Notes: generated from the sequence alone by a model not told the origin. A stretch of 64,000 nt of DNA from Pseudomonas sp. K2I15 (GCF_002204795.1 NZ_NIXO01000011.1:1-64000); one strand, 5' to 3'; shown: positions 10,213-19,754, numbered from the stretch's first letter. Made by a program: numbers and translations.

Positions 10213-11769
10213 GTGAGCCAGTCCCTGATTAATGCCCTGCAAAACCCGGCCCTGTTTCCCCATCCGGTGGATCAGTTCCAAGTCATCGAGACCCATATTT
10301 CCTGGGTGCTGCTCACGGGTGACTACGCCTATAAGATGAAGAAGCCGGTCAATTTCGGTTTCCTCGATTTCACCTCGCTGGAAGCCCGCAGCCACTTCTG
10401 TAATGAAGAGCTGCGCCTCAACCAGCGCCTGACCAACGATTTGTATCTTGAAGTGTTACCAATCACCGGCAGTGCCGAAGCACCGCAACTGGGTGGCGAC
10501 GGCCCGGTGGTCGACTACGTACTGAAAATGCGCCAGTTCCCGCAAAGCCAACTGCTCAGCACCTTGCAAGCGAACGGCGAACTGACCAACGCGCACATCG
10601 ACGAAATGGCCAAGCAGATCGCACACTTTCACCTGAATGCCCCGAAAGTGCCGGCCACCCACTCCGCCGGCACGCCACATGACGTCATGGCGCCGGTACT
10701 GCAGAACTTCGAGCAGATCCACCCTTTCCTCAGCGACAAGGCTGACCTGGCACAACTGGAAGCCTTGCAGGCCTGGGCCGAAAGCAGCTTCGAGCGCCTC
10801 AAGCCACTGTTCGAACAACGCAAGCTCAATGGCTTTATCCGCGAATGCCACGGCGATATCCACCTGGGCAACGCCACAATGATTGATGGCCACGTGGTGA
10901 TCTTCGACTGCATCGAGTTCAACGAGCCATTTCGCTTCACCGACGTGTATGCCGACACCGGCTTCCTGGCGATGGACCTGGAAGACCGTGGCCTCAAAAG
11001 CCTGGCGCGACGCTTTATCAGCCAGTACCTGGAGCTGACGGGTGACTATCAAGGCCTGGAGCTTCTGAACTTCTATAAAGCCTATCGCGCCCTGGTACGC
11101 GCCAAGGTCGCGCTGTTCAGCATGCCTTCCGAGGCGGATGCGGTGCAGCGCGCAACCACCCTGCGCCAATACCGCAACTACGCCAACCTGGCAGAAAGCT
11201 ACAGCACCATCCCGTCGCGCTTCCTGGCCATCACCCACGGCGTATCGGCCGTCGGCAAAAGCCACGTGGCCATGCGCCTGGTAGAAGCACTGGGGGCGAT
11301 TCGCCTGCGCTCAGACGTGGAGCGCAAGCGCCTGTTCGGCGAGCAGCAGGTCGAGAACACGCCACAGGCTGGGATCTACGCCACAGACGCCAGCGCCGCC
11401 ACCTACGCGCGCTTGAACGAGATCGCCGACACTGTGCTGCGCGCCGGCTTCCCGGTAGTGCTGGATGCGACCTTCCTCAAGCGCGAACAACGCGACACTG
11501 CAGCCAAGATCGCCGAGGCCACGGGTGCACCGTTCCTGATCCTCGACTGTAATGCACCGCAGGCCGTTATCTCCGCCTGGCTGGCACAACGTCAGGCAGA
11601 CAAGAACGATCCGTCCGACGCCACCCTGACTGTCATCGAAGAACAGCAGGCCAACCGCGACCCGCTCAGCGCCGAAGAGTTGCTGCTCAGCAAACGCGTG
11701 GAGACCAATGAAAGCGGAACACTGGACGCATTGGTGGCCCATATTCGTCAGCGCCTGCCGGGCTTGTAA
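10213..11769 (+). CDS. Fusion of aminoglycoside-phosphotransferase-like kinase and P-loop ATPase/kinase
   Basis: The 518-residue soluble protein has two parts. Residues about 30-320 form an APH-like kinase with Brenner motif HGDIHLGN (His213) and a following metal-binding aspartate (IFDCIEF). Residues about 335-518 form a P-loop domain with Walker A GVSAVGKS (343-350) and the DATFLKREQRD segment typical of zeta/AAA-type kinases. The fusion is common and conserved in proteobacteria, but its substrate is unknown to me. It starts GTG after an AAGGATCG ribosome binding site. A resistance role should not be assumed from the family name. Confidence 0.88.
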   Translation: MSQSLINALQNPALFPHPVDQFQVIETHISWVLLTGDYAYKMKKPVNFGFLDFTSLEARSHFCNEELRLNQRLTNDLYLEVLPITGSAEAPQLGGDGPVVDYVLKMRQFPQSQLLSTLQANGELTNAHIDEMAKQIAHFHLNAPKVPATHSAGTPHDVMAPVLQNFEQIHPFLSDKADLAQLEALQAWAESSFERLKPLFEQRKLNGFIRECHGDIHLGNATMIDGHVVIFDCIEFNEPFRFTDVYADTGFLAMDLEDRGLKSLARRFISQYLELTGDYQGLELLNFYKAYRALVRAKVALFSMPSEADAVQRATTLRQYRNYANLAESYSTIPSRFLAITHGVSAVGKSHVAMRLVEALGAIRLRSDVERKRLFGEQQVENTPQAGIYATDASAATYARLNEIADTVLRAGFPVVLDATFLKREQRDTAAKIAEATGAPFLILDCNAPQAVISAWLAQRQADKNDPSDATLTVIEEQQANRDPLSAEELLLSKRVETNESGTLDALVAHIRQRLPGL

Positions 11770-11865
11770 GAAATATTTCTTGGTCGTGTAGCTTTTCGGG
11801 GCTCACTGCCAAGCAATAGTGGCACTATAATGGCGTCATAATTCCAACACACGGGAGTCGCCATT

Positions 11866-12210
11866 GTGAGCCAGCCGAAGCTACTTGATACCCCGCTTTA
11901 CGCGCTTCTGCATAAAGATGACATCCGAGGCTTCAACCAGGAGCGCCCGAAAGACGGCGCCATCGATATGCGCGGCGGCGACTTTCGCGGCCTGGACCTG
12001 CGCGACCTGAATGCCGAGGGCGTGGACTTCACCGACGCTTATTTCCGCTCCGCCGATTTGCGCGGCCTGGATTTGCGTGGGTGCCCACTGGAAGGCGCGA
12101 GCCTGGCGCATGCACAGATCTCCGGCACTTACTTCCCGCCGGAGTTGAGCGCTGACGAGATTCTGATGTCCGTCAATTTCGGCACTCGCCTGCGCTACCG
12201 CACACGGTAA
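11866..12210 (+). CDS. Pentapeptide-repeat protein
   Basis: This 114-residue protein carries A(D/N)LxX-type repeats from about residue 33 to 92 (FRGLDLRDLNAEGVDF, then SADLRGLDLRGCPL). These predict a short right-handed quadrilateral beta-helix. It has no signal peptide or membrane segment. GTG at 11866 is preceded by GGGAG. A TATAAT lies 35 bases upstream (11826-11831) without a clear -35. The function is unknown; some family members mimic DNA and bind gyrase, but this one is much shorter than those. Confidence 0.85.
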   Translation: MSQPKLLDTPLYALLHKDDIRGFNQERPKDGAIDMRGGDFRGLDLRDLNAEGVDFTDAYFRSADLRGLDLRGCPLEGASLAHAQISGTYFPPELSADEILMSVNFGTRLRYRTR

Positions 12211-12409
12211 ACAACGGTATCGGCACCCGGCTACGCACAAGGCGTACCGGGCGCCTCCCCCTTTCCTACGCCAAAATCCGCACTTGCCTTAGAAGCTTTG
12301 GGTCGCTAAGGACCAAAGAACTACGCTTTTCCTACTGAGCGCTACACTCCTTTCAGGCTTGCCTGGTCACGATACCCACCGAACCATTCGGCCGTCGCAA
12401 GGAGGCTTG

Positions 12410-12682
12410 ATGAATGATGAGCTGCAACACCTGAAAAACCTTGGCAAGACGTCGGCGCAATGGCTGCATGCGGTGGGCATCCACAGCGCGTCCGACTTAC
12501 GCCGCCTGGGGGCAGTCGACGCGTACCGTGCCGTACGCACCCGTGGCTTCAGGGCATCCAAAGTATTGTTGTACGCCATTGAAGGCGCGCTGATGGATGT
12601 GCACTGGAATGACATTCCTGTTGAACGCAAGGAAGCTTTAAACCGTCAGCTGGACGCTCTTTCGGCACGCCAAAAGAATTGA
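12410..12682 (+). CDS. TfoX/Sxy C-terminal domain protein
   Basis: This 90-residue protein matches only the C-terminal helical domain of the TfoX/Sxy competence-regulator family (LKNLGKTSAQWLHAVGIHSASDL). It lacks the N-terminal domain. The ATG at 12410 follows a strong AAGGAGG ribosome binding site, so the longer upstream frame is rejected. The fold resembles helix-hairpin-helix DNA-binding modules, but a DNA role for this short form is inferred. It lies just upstream of the PrrF RNA gene. Confidence 0.85.
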   Translation: MNDELQHLKNLGKTSAQWLHAVGIHSASDLRRLGAVDAYRAVRTRGFRASKVLLYAIEGALMDVHWNDIPVERKEALNRQLDALSARQKN

Positions 12683-12760
12683 GACGGCAACTTGCACCAA
12701 CGTTTCCGGGGCCTCCAAACGAATGTTTGAGAAAATCCGAAGAGGCCGCAAAAACAAATG

Positions 12761-12789
12761 TTGACTCTCAAATGAGAATCGTTATGATT
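12761..12789 (+). promoter_or_regulatory. Fur-controlled promoter of PrrF
   Basis: TTGACT (12761-12766) and TATGAT (12783-12788) are 16 bases apart. A Fur-box-like sequence, AATGAGAATCGTTATGATT (12771-12789), covers the spacer and -10. Fur-Fe2+ binding here would block transcription, giving expression only in iron starvation. Confidence 0.85.
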
Positions 12790-12794
12790 ATCAC

Positions 12795-12907
12795 AACTGG
12801 TCGCGAGATCAGCCGATAACTGAAAGACCATTGGTTCGGACTCTCAGATTATCTCCTCATCAGGCTAATCACGGTTATTTGACCCGGCTCTTGCCGGGTC
12901 TTTTTTT
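12795..12907 (+). ncRNA. prrF: PrrF iron-responsive small RNA
   Basis: About 113 bases, closely matching my recollection of P. aeruginosa PrrF1. The 5' part is AACTGGTCGCGAGATCAGCC. The conserved antisense core, CAGATTATCTCCTCATCAGG (12845-12864), pairs with iron-enzyme mRNAs. The terminator is an 8-bp stem (12881-12888 with 12893-12900) with seven T. PrrF is the functional counterpart of RyhB and represses mRNAs of iron-containing proteins when iron is short. Only one copy is present here, and it converges on hmuV. Confidence 0.92.
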
Positions 12908-12940
12908 GCCTGTCGAAAACTGCCTGGAGAACAGCGATTC

Positions 12941-13708
12941 TCAGCGCGCAATGATCAACGGATGCCCACGCTCCGGATGCGGTTGCACCAATACATCCAG
13001 CCCGAAGACTGCCTTGAGAAGCTCGGGGCGCAAGACCTGCGCAGGCGTGTCCAGCGCATGGGGCCGCCCGTCTTCCAGCAACAGGATGCGATCACAGTAG
13101 CGCGCCGCCAGGTTCAGGTCGTGAAGGATCACCAGCACCGCTGCACCACGGTCGGCGAAGGTGCGAATCGCCTGCAAGGTGGTGTGCTGATGCAGCGGAT
13201 CGAGCATCGATGTCGGCTCATCCAACAACAAGGTCTGCCCCGCCTCGCCCGGCCATAGCTGCGCAAGCACCCGCGCCAGGTGCACACGCTGCCTTTCGCC
13301 GCCCGACAACGCCAAGTAGCTGCGTCCGCTCAAGTGGCCAACGTCAGCAGCCTCCAACGCGGCGTTGATAATTTCATCGTCACGCACCCGGCCGGTTTGG
13401 TGGGGCAAGCGCCCCATGCCCACAACCTCTTCGACACGAAAGGCAAAGTCCAGGGTCGAGGTCTGCGGCAATACCGCCAGGCGCTGGGCACGCTGTGCGC
13501 CGCCCCAATCCTTCAGCTCACGCTGATCCAGCCACACACGGCCCTGTTCAGCCTGAAGCTCGCCGCATAAAGCACCGAGCAATGTACTTTTTCCTGCGCC
13601 ATTGGGACCCAGTACACCGAGCACTTCACCCGGCAACAGATCCAGGGTGACGTCCGCCAACACGGTTTTGCGCCCTCGCCGGATCTGCAGGTCTTCTACT
13701 CGCAGCAT
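12941..13708 (-). CDS. hmuV: Heme ABC transporter ATP-binding protein
   Basis: This cytoplasmic ATPase powers heme uptake across the inner membrane with HmuU and HmuT. The 255-residue protein shows Walker [10 protein letters not shown] (about 34-42), signature LSGGERQRV, and Walker [12 protein letters not shown]. It is of the HmuV/PhuV type rather than siderophore FepC type, judged by overall sequence and operon. Its ATG overlaps the hmuU stop by one base. The gene ends 33 bases from the end of PrrF, transcribed toward it. Confidence 0.93.
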   Translation of the reverse strand: MLRVEDLQIRRGRKTVLADVTLDLLPGEVLGVLGPNGAGKSTLLGALCGELQAEQGRVWLDQRELKDWGGAQRAQRLAVLPQTSTLDFAFRVEEVVGMGRLPHQTGRVRDDEIINAALEAADVGHLSGRSYLALSGGERQRVHLARVLAQLWPGEAGQTLLLDEPTSMLDPLHQHTTLQAIRTFADRGAAVLVILHDLNLAARYCDRILLLEDGRPHALDTPAQVLRPELLKAVFGLDVLVQPHPERGHPLIIAR

Positions 13709-14745
13709 CAGGCGCGCCCTCGTAACAACAGGTAGAGAAAAAACGGCGCACCGATAAACGCGGTAACAATGCCGATCGGCAATTCCGCCGGCGCCAAGGC
13801 CAGGCGCGCTACCAGGTCGGCAAACAACAGCAAGCTCGCTCCCGCCAGTATCGAGGCCGGGAGCAATACCCGATGATCGGGCCCCGCCAGCAGGCGGACC
13901 AAATGCGGCACAACCAGCCCCACAAAACCGATCATCCCCGCCGCCGCTACTGCCGCGCCCACGCCCAGTGCGGTGCAGAACACCAGTTCGCGCTTGAGAC
14001 CTTCAACATTAATCCCCAAGTGGCTGGCTTCCGATTCGCCCAGCAAAAGGGCATTCAGCGCCTTGGCCCGGCGCGGCAGCCATAGTGCCACTGCTGCGCT
14101 CACAAGCAGCAACGGCCATAACCGCGAGTAGCTCGCGCCATTCAGGCTACCCAGGTTCCAGAACGTCAGGGTACGCAAGGTGGCGTCATCCGCCAGGTAG
14201 GTAAACAGGCCTACCGCCGAACTGGCGAGTGCCGTCAGGGCGATACCCGCCAGCAACATGGTTGCGACATTGGTTTGGCCGTTGCGCCGCCCCAGGCGAT
14301 AGACCAGCGCTGTCACCCCCAAACCGCCGAGAAACGCACACAGCGACAGCAGGTACGGCCCAAGGGCGTCCGGCAAGCCGCCAAAAAACGATCCGCCGAC
14401 AATCGCAATCGCCGCGCCCAACGCCGCACCGCTGGAAACCCCGACCAAGCCGGGATCGGCCAAGGGGTTACGAAACAGCCCTTGCATGGCAACGCCCGAG
14501 AGCGCCAGCACCCCGCCAACAGCCAGGCCCAGCAGCGTGCGTGGCAGGCGAATCTGCCCGAGAATCAACTCCGCCTGCTCCAGGCCCTGTGCTTCTATCG
14601 GCACACCCAGCAAACGCAAAGCCGCTCGCAGTGTGTCCATCAGCGGCAAGCTGACCGGCCCCAAGGCCAATGATAGCCAGATCGCCAGCACACACAGCAG
14701 GCTCAAGCCGATAAACAGGGTTCGCGGTTTAACCAAAGTGGTCAT
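13708..14745 (-). CDS. hmuU: Heme ABC transporter permease
   Basis: This FecCD/BtuC-family inner-membrane permease is 345 residues long with about ten predicted helices. Family motifs include [19 protein letters not shown] in the middle and a C-terminal segment near [14 protein letters not shown]. It forms the heme channel with HmuV and receives heme from HmuT. It overlaps hmuT by four bases (ATGA) and hmuV by one, so the three are one translationally coupled operon. Confidence 0.93.
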   Translation of the reverse strand: MTTLVKPRTLFIGLSLLCVLAIWLSLALGPVSLPLMDTLRAALRLLGVPIEAQGLEQAELILGQIRLPRTLLGLAVGGVLALSGVAMQGLFRNPLADPGLVGVSSGAALGAAIAIVGGSFFGGLPDALGPYLLSLCAFLGGLGVTALVYRLGRRNGQTNVATMLLAGIALTALASSAVGLFTYLADDATLRTLTFWNLGSLNGASYSRLWPLLLVSAAVALWLPRRAKALNALLLGESEASHLGINVEGLKRELVFCTALGVGAAVAAAGMIGFVGLVVPHLVRLLAGPDHRVLLPASILAGASLLLFADLVARLALAPAELPIGIVTAFIGAPFFLYLLLRGRA

Positions 14746-15620
14746 GGGGCGGTTTTAGCCTGGGACGGATAGAACCCGGCAGACAGCTTCACCAGGCTTT
14801 GCGGCAAGCGCGGTCCAAGACCACCCACCAGCAACGTTGGGTCCAGTTCATAGACGCGCCCATTCTTGGCCGCGGGCGTCGAAGCCAGGATAGGGTTTTC
14901 CTTGAACAGCGCCGCACGGGCCGCGTCGCCCGTCAGGGCACGATCGGCAAACACCAGCACTTCAGGGCTGAGCCCCGCCAGCGACTCCACGGAAACCGGT
15001 TTGTAACCACTGTGGGTCGCCAGGTTATGGCCGCCGGCCTGCTGCAACATCCAGTCAGCCGCCGTGCCTTTGCCCGCGATCAGCGGTTTGCCACCGGCAT
15101 GCCCCAGCAACATCAGCACCCCGGGCGCCTTTTGTGTGGCTTGGGCCTTGGCCACCCAGTTTTTTTGTTGATCAAGTTGTTGCTGGTAGTCCTTGAACAA
15201 CTCTTCTGCCTTGGCTTCAGCGCCCAGCAACTTACCCAAATGTTGAAGGTTGCCTTGCAGGGTCGGCAGGTCTGGCTCGGCCGAAAACAGCTCCACTTTC
15301 ACACCGGCATTGCGGAGTTGCGCCAACACGGGTGGCGGGCCCATCTCCTCGGTGCCGACCAGGATTTGCGGACGCAGACTAAGAATGCCTTCCGCCGACA
15401 ACTGGCGCTGGTACCCAATGCTCGGCAACGTCTTGAGGGATTCTGGATGCTGACTGGTGGTATCCACGCCCACCAACTTTGGCTCACCGCCCAGGGCCGT
15501 CACCCATTCCGACAACGCGCCACCGGCGCTGACCCAGCGTTGTGGCAGTTCAGAGGCCTGCGCCCCAGCGTTGACCAGCAGTCCGACAACGAGCGCAATA
15601 GCGCTGGCACTCAGGCGCAT
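14742..15620 (-). CDS. hmuT: Periplasmic heme-binding protein of the heme ABC transporter
   Basis: This 292-residue periplasmic solute-binding protein has a signal peptide (MRLSASAIALVVGLLVNAGA, cleavage near residue 22). Its mature part is a class III binding fold: PQRWVSAGGALSEWV at the start and a single long linking helix. Family heme ligation is by tyrosine, but I did not assign the residue. ATG at 15620 is chosen over 15665 because the signal peptide starts there. It is the first gene of hmuTUV, with a Fur-like site about 115 bases upstream. Confidence 0.92.
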   Translation of the reverse strand: MRLSASAIALVVGLLVNAGAQASELPQRWVSAGGALSEWVTALGGEPKLVGVDTTSQHPESLKTLPSIGYQRQLSAEGILSLRPQILVGTEEMGPPPVLAQLRNAGVKVELFSAEPDLPTLQGNLQHLGKLLGAEAKAEELFKDYQQQLDQQKNWVAKAQATQKAPGVLMLLGHAGGKPLIAGKGTAADWMLQQAGGHNLATHSGYKPVSVESLAGLSPEVLVFADRALTGDAARAALFKENPILASTPAAKNGRVYELDPTLLVGGLGPRLPQSLVKLSAGFYPSQAKTAP

Positions 15621-15733
15621 AAAAGGGTTTCCTTCCAAGGGGTGGGCCCGCTGAAACACTCGCAATGTGACAGATCAACGCTGCCCGACATCGTACAGAG
15701 CGCCCAGCCAGCTTACGGGCGAAGCCGGCATTT

Positions 15734-15752
15734 GATAATTGTTTGCATTTGC
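15734..15752 (-). promoter_or_regulatory. Probable Fur box upstream of hmuTUV
   Basis: The sequence GATAATTGTTTGCATTTGC matches the palindromic Fur consensus at 12 of 19 positions, with intact GATAAT and CATT halves. It lies 114 bases before the hmuT start and 75 bases before the divergent Rieske gene. It would make heme uptake iron-repressed. Confidence 0.6.
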
Positions 15753-15826
15753 ACGTCAAGCACCGGGCTCTCCGGCAAACTCAGGATAGCCTTGCAGCCC
15801 GCAAACGGCGGCACTTAAGGATTGAA

Positions 15827-16144
15827 ATGAAGTTTCTCTGCACCTCCAGCGAACTCGCACCCAACGCCAGCCTCGGTTTCGATATCGACGGTCGCAAGCT
15901 GTTGGCCGTACGTCGTGAAGGCGTTGCCTACTTCTATATCAACCGTTGCCCACATCGCGGGGTGTCGTTGGAGTGGCAGCCAGACCAGTTTCTCGACCCC
16001 AGTGCCAGCCTGATCCAGTGCGCTACCCATGGCGCGCTGTTTTTGATCGAGAGCGGTGAGTGCGTCGCCGGCCCTTGCGCCGGCCAGAGCCTCACAGCCC
16101 TGCCCGGCCGCGAGGACGAACAGGGGCTGTGGGTGCAAATCTAA
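15827..16144 (+). CDS. Small Rieske-type [2Fe-2S] ferredoxin-like protein
   Basis: This 105-residue soluble protein has the Rieske cluster motif CPH (about residues 43-45) and CATH (about 65-68), giving the two Cys and two His ligands. It has no membrane anchor or signal. It resembles the stand-alone ferredoxin subunits of dioxygenases (NirD/biphenyl type), but no oxygenase gene is adjacent, so its partner is unknown. ATG at 15827 follows AAGGA. It is divergent from hmuT, and its stop overlaps the sfsA stop by four bases. Confidence 0.88.
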   Translation: MKFLCTSSELAPNASLGFDIDGRKLLAVRREGVAYFYINRCPHRGVSLEWQPDQFLDPSASLIQCATHGALFLIESGECVAGPCAGQSLTALPGREDEQGLWVQI

Positions 16145-16854
16145 TCGCCGAGCAGTACTTCCAGGCGACGCTCGACGCAGATTTCCTCTGACGTCACCCG
16201 CACGCCATAGGCCAACACCTCGACGCCAGCAGCCTTGGCCTCGCGCAACGCAGCCGCATAACCGGCATCAATTTCTTCAGCAGGACGCACCGCATCGATC
16301 CCCGAGAGATTGACGCAGTACAACTGCACCGCCCGCACACCGTCACGCGCCAGGTGCGCCAGCTCCCGCAGGTGCTTGGCCCCGCGCTGGGTCACGGCAT
16401 CGGGAAACGCCGCGGTCGAGGTTCCGTCAAATCCGAGGGTGACGCTTTTGACTTCGACATACGCCGCGCCCGCCGGGTAATCCAGGCGGAAATCGATCCG
16501 GCTGTTTTCCTGGCCGTAGGGCACTTCGCGCTTCAACGCGGTAAAGCCATTGAGCTCGCTGATCAGCCCGGCCCGAAGCGCTTCTTCCACCAACTGATTG
16601 GCCCGCGCCGTGTTCACACACGCCAGTCGGCCTTGAGGGGTTTCGCTGATTTCCCAGGTGCCGGGCAGCTTGCGCTTGGGGTCATTGGAGCGGCTGAACC
16701 AGACCTGGCCGCCCTCCACCATGCAGTTGAACATCGAGCCGGTGTTCGGGCAGTGAATGGTCAGCAACTCGCCGGTAACGGTTTCGATATCGGCGAGAAA
16801 ACGCTTGTAGCGGCGGATCAGCCGACCTTCTTCGAGGGGAGGATTAAAGCGCAT
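16141..16854 (-). CDS. sfsA: SfsA family protein (sugar fermentation stimulation protein)
   Basis: This 237-residue protein is of the SfsA family, recognised from [26 protein letters not shown] residues near 34-56 and the C-terminal VKSVTLG segment. SfsA was first linked to maltose metabolism in E. coli. Its fold combines an OB-like nucleic-acid-binding region and a nuclease-like domain with acidic residues ([15 protein letters not shown]). The molecular role is unsettled. ATG at 16854 overlaps the aminotransferase stop by one base. Confidence 0.93.
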   Translation of the reverse strand: MRFNPPLEEGRLIRRYKRFLADIETVTGELLTIHCPNTGSMFNCMVEGGQVWFSRSNDPKRKLPGTWEISETPQGRLACVNTARANQLVEEALRAGLISELNGFTALKREVPYGQENSRIDFRLDYPAGAAYVEVKSVTLGFDGTSTAAFPDAVTQRGAKHLRELAHLARDGVRAVQLYCVNLSGIDAVRPAEEIDAGYAAALREAKAAGVEVLAYGVRVTSEEICVERRLEVLLGD

Positions 16855-18026
16855 CAGCCTTGCCAGCTCCGCAAGCCACGGGCAATCCGCTCAACCGCTT
16901 CCTGTAGGCGTTCTAGGTTTTGCGTGTAGGCAAAACGCACATGGTGACCGGCTTGATAACGGCCGAAATCCAGGCCCGGGGTGAAGGCTACGTGCTCGGT
17001 TTCGAGGAAGTGCCGGCAGAAGGCGAAGGCATCGCCGCCGAATGCGCTGATATCGGCGTACAGATAGAACGCACCTTCCGGCTCAACGGCGATGCCGAAG
17101 CCCAACTCCCGCAGTGCCGGCAGCAGGAAGTCGCGACGACGACCAAACTCGGCACGCCGATCTTCAAGAATGTTCAGTGTTTCCGGGGTAAAGCAGGCCA
17201 GGGCCGCATGCTGGGCCATGCTCGGTGCGCTGATGTAGAGATTCTGCGCCAGCTTCTCCAATTCACCCACGGCAGCAGGCGGTGCCACCAGCCATCCCAG
17301 GCGCCAGCCGGTCATTCCGAAATACTTCGAAAAACTATTTAGAACGAAGGCTTCATCGTCGACTTCCAGCACGCTGGCAGCATCGGTGCCGTAGGTCAGG
17401 CCGTGATAGATCTCGTCCACCACCAGGTGCCCGTTGCGCGCCTTGATGGCGCTTGAGAGCCCGGCCAACTCATCCCGCGTCAGGATGGTGCCGGTAGGGT
17501 TGGCGGGCGAGGCAACCAACGCGCCCACACTGTCCTGGTTCCAGTGACGCGCCACCAGGTCGGCGGTCAGTTGATAACGCACGTCGGGGCCGACCGGAAC
17601 CAGTTGGGCCGCGCCTTCGACCAGTCGCAGGAAGTGGCGGTTGCACGGGTAGCCGGGGTCTGCCAGCAGCCAGTGCTTGCCCGGATCAACCAGCAAACTG
17701 CTCGCCAGCAACAGGGCCCCGGAGCCGCCGGGGGTGATCAGAATTCGCTCGGGGTCGATGCTCAACCCGTAGCGTTGCTGGTAGAAACCGCTGATAGCTT
17801 CACGCAACTCCGGCAGCCCGCGGGCTGCGGTATAGCGGGTCTTGCCATTGGCCAGCGCCGCCTGCCCGGCCTTGATGATCGGCTCGGCGGTGGTGAAGTC
17901 CGGCTCGCCGATTTCCAGGTGAATCACATCGTGGCCGGCAGCCTGCAATTCGTTGGCCCGCGCCAGCAACGCCATGACATGGAAAGGTTCGATAGCGCGG
18001 CTGCGCGCACTGTAGGGCTGAGCCAT
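16854..18026 (-). CDS. Pyridoxal-phosphate aminotransferase, class I/II
   Basis: This 390-residue fold-type I aminotransferase probably acts on aromatic or aspartate-type amino acids, but its substrate cannot be read from sequence. The PLP lysine lies in [16 protein letters not shown]. Upstream NPTGT and EIYHGL supply cofactor contacts. A C-terminal arginine (HHVRFAYT region) should bind the substrate carboxylate. It is co-transcribed with sfsA through a one-base overlap. The 321-base gap upstream is shared with divergent dksA. Confidence 0.9.
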   Translation of the reverse strand: MAQPYSARSRAIEPFHVMALLARANELQAAGHDVIHLEIGEPDFTTAEPIIKAGQAALANGKTRYTAARGLPELREAISGFYQQRYGLSIDPERILITPGGSGALLLASSLLVDPGKHWLLADPGYPCNRHFLRLVEGAAQLVPVGPDVRYQLTADLVARHWNQDSVGALVASPANPTGTILTRDELAGLSSAIKARNGHLVVDEIYHGLTYGTDAASVLEVDDEAFVLNSFSKYFGMTGWRLGWLVAPPAAVGELEKLAQNLYISAPSMAQHAALACFTPETLNILEDRRAEFGRRRDFLLPALRELGFGIAVEPEGAFYLYADISAFGGDAFAFCRHFLETEHVAFTPGLDFGRYQAGHHVRFAYTQNLERLQEAVERIARGLRSWQG

Positions 18027-18347
18027 TAGCCTTCCTTAACTGTGAGGACAAACCCCGATTCTACCCAACCCGCCGCGCAAAACCTGCTCTATTGCCGCAA
18101 GCCATGTAGCAAGCAGCACGAGCAACTACCTGCAAAACGGCTAAAATCAACATTCGAGACAGTACAAGCCAGCCCTGCTAGGGCCTGCGGCGGTTTGCAA
18201 CCCTCAGAAGACGGTACCTCGACAACCGGGAGTGGCGCGCCCCGAATCTATCTGGTAAGTTCGCCCGCTTGCAGCCGCAGGGCCGGCAGGTGTCGGTGAT
18301 GTTGCAATCCTGCGCAATGGATTAGAAGAGTGAGAGGCGGTCCATTC
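18027..18347. other. Divergent intergenic region between the aminotransferase gene and dksA
   Basis: No gene is supported. It must hold promoters for both neighbours. A small hairpin (GCCCT-GCT-AGGGC, near 18174-18186) is visible. No confident -35/-10 pair, RNA gene or repeat was found. Confidence 0.5.
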
Positions 18348-18782
18348 ATGCCCACCCAAGCAAAGCAACAGAGCATTAGCGGCTTCCAACCCTACGTCGA
18401 ATCGAAGGGTGAGGAATACATGGGCAAGCCCATGCGCGATCACTTCTCCAAGATCCTGAAGCAGTGGAAACAGGACTTGATGCAAGAGGTTGACCGTACC
18501 GTTGACCATATGAAGGACGAAGCGGCCAACTTCCCGGACCCGGCAGACCGTGCCAGCCAGGAAGAAGAGTTCGCCCTTGAACTGCGCGCCCGTGATCGCG
18601 AGCGCAAGCTGATCAAGAAAATCGACAAGACCCTGCAGCTCATCGAAGACGAAGAGTATGGCTGGTGCGAATCCTGCGGCGTCGAGATCGGTATTCGCCG
18701 CCTGGAAGCGCGTCCTACCGCCGACTTGTGCGTGGACTGCAAGACCTTGGCTGAAATCAAGGAAAAACAGGTCGGCAAGTAA
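18348..18782 (+). CDS. dksA: DksA, RNA polymerase-binding transcription factor
   Basis: DksA enters the RNA polymerase secondary channel and, with ppGpp, represses rRNA promoters and activates amino acid operons. The 144-residue protein has the N-terminal coiled-coil region with catalytic-tip acidic residues ([13 protein letters not shown]). The C-terminal four-cysteine zinc finger is CESC ... CVDC. ATG at 18348 is chosen because GAGAGG lies eight bases upstream; an in-frame GTG at 18330 overlaps that site. A strong terminator follows, so it is monocistronic. Confidence 0.96.
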   Translation: MPTQAKQQSISGFQPYVESKGEEYMGKPMRDHFSKILKQWKQDLMQEVDRTVDHMKDEAANFPDPADRASQEEEFALELRARDRERKLIKKIDKTLQLIEDEEYGWCESCGVEIGIRRLEARPTADLCVDCKTLAEIKEKQVGK

Positions 18783-18801
18783 TCACTGCCGGGCTGAACA
18801 A

Positions 18802-18829
18802 ATGGGGCGTGCGAACGCCCCATTTTTGT
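18802..18829 (+). terminator. Intrinsic terminator of dksA
   Basis: A 9-bp perfect stem ATGGGGCGT/ACGCCCCAT with tetraloop GCGA is followed by TTTTTGTTT. It begins 19 bases after the dksA stop. Confidence 0.92.
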
Positions 18830-18866
18830 TTCTGGCGTTGGGTGGTTTTCCAGTAATATCCGGCCC

Positions 18867-19754
18867 ATGACTGCCTCCCCCTATATCGGGCGCTTCGCCC
18901 CCACGCCCAGCGGACACCTGCACTTCGGTTCCCTGGTCGCCGCCCTCGCCTCCTACCTCGACGCCCGCGCCAATCAAGGCCGCTGGCTGATGCGCATGGA
19001 AGACCTCGATCCGCCACGGGAAGAGCCCGGCGCCCAGGCAGCGATCCTCAATGCCCTGGAAAGCTATGGGTTTGAATGGGACGGGGAACTGGCCCGACAA
19101 AGCGACCGGCACGATGCCTACGCCGAGGTGCTCAACCGCCTGTTCAATCACGGCCTGGCCTACGCCTGCACCTGTTCACGCAAGCAACTGGAACCCTACA
19201 ACGGGATTTATCCGGGACTGTGCCGTAATGCCGGCCACGACCAGCAAGACGCCGCCATCCGCCTGCGAGTGCCGGAGCTGGAATACCATTTTACCGACCG
19301 TGTACAAGGCGAATTCCGACAGCATCTGGGCCGCGACGTAGGCGATTTCATCATCCGCCGCCGGGACGGCCTGTATGCCTACCAACTGGCGGTGGTGCTC
19401 GATGACGCCTGGCAAGGTGTTACCGACATCGTGCGTGGCGCCGACCTGCTCGACTCCACGCCGCGCCAACTGTATCTGCAAGAACTGCTGGGCCTGCGCC
19501 AACCGCGTTACCTGCATGTGCCCCTGATCATCCAGCCGGACGGTAACAAGCTGGGCAAATCCTACCGCTCACCGCCCTTGACCACCGACCAAGCCACGCC
19601 TTTGCTGTTAAGAGCACTGCGTGCCCTGGGCCAATCCGCGGGCGACGAACTGAACCACGCCAGCCCACGGGAACTGCTGGATTGGGGCATTCAACACTGG
19701 GACGCCGCACAGATCCCGCGCACACTCACGCTGGCCGAAGCGCAATTGCGCTGA
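18867..19754 (+). CDS. gluQ: Glutamyl-Q tRNA(Asp) synthetase
   Basis: This glutamyl-tRNA-synthetase paralogue lacks the anticodon-binding domain. It attaches glutamate to queuosine at position 34 of tRNA(Asp). The 295-residue protein has the HIGH-type motif in FAPTPSGHLHFGS (about residues 9-21). Four zinc-ligand residues lie in the CTCSRKQL...YPGLC region (about 108-130), and the KMSKS-like sequence is NKLGKS. It lies between dksA and cbrA, as in other pseudomonads. Confidence 0.94.
   Translation: MTASPYIGRFAPTPSGHLHFGSLVAALASYLDARANQGRWLMRMEDLDPPREEPGAQAAILNALESYGFEWDGELARQSDRHDAYAEVLNRLFNHGLAYACTCSRKQLEPYNGIYPGLCRNAGHDQQDAAIRLRVPELEYHFTDRVQGEFRQHLGRDVGDFIIRRRDGLYAYQLAVVLDDAWQGVTDIVRGADLLDSTPRQLYLQELLGLRQPRYLHVPLIIQPDGNKLGKSYRSPPLTTDQATPLLLRALRALGQSAGDELNHASPRELLDWGIQHWDAAQIPRTLTLAEAQLR

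Noticed and set aside
10213..11769. Aminoglycoside resistance gene
   Set aside because: The APH-like domain is fused to a P-loop kinase and lies in conserved core synteny with no mobile context. Resistance cannot be inferred from the fold.
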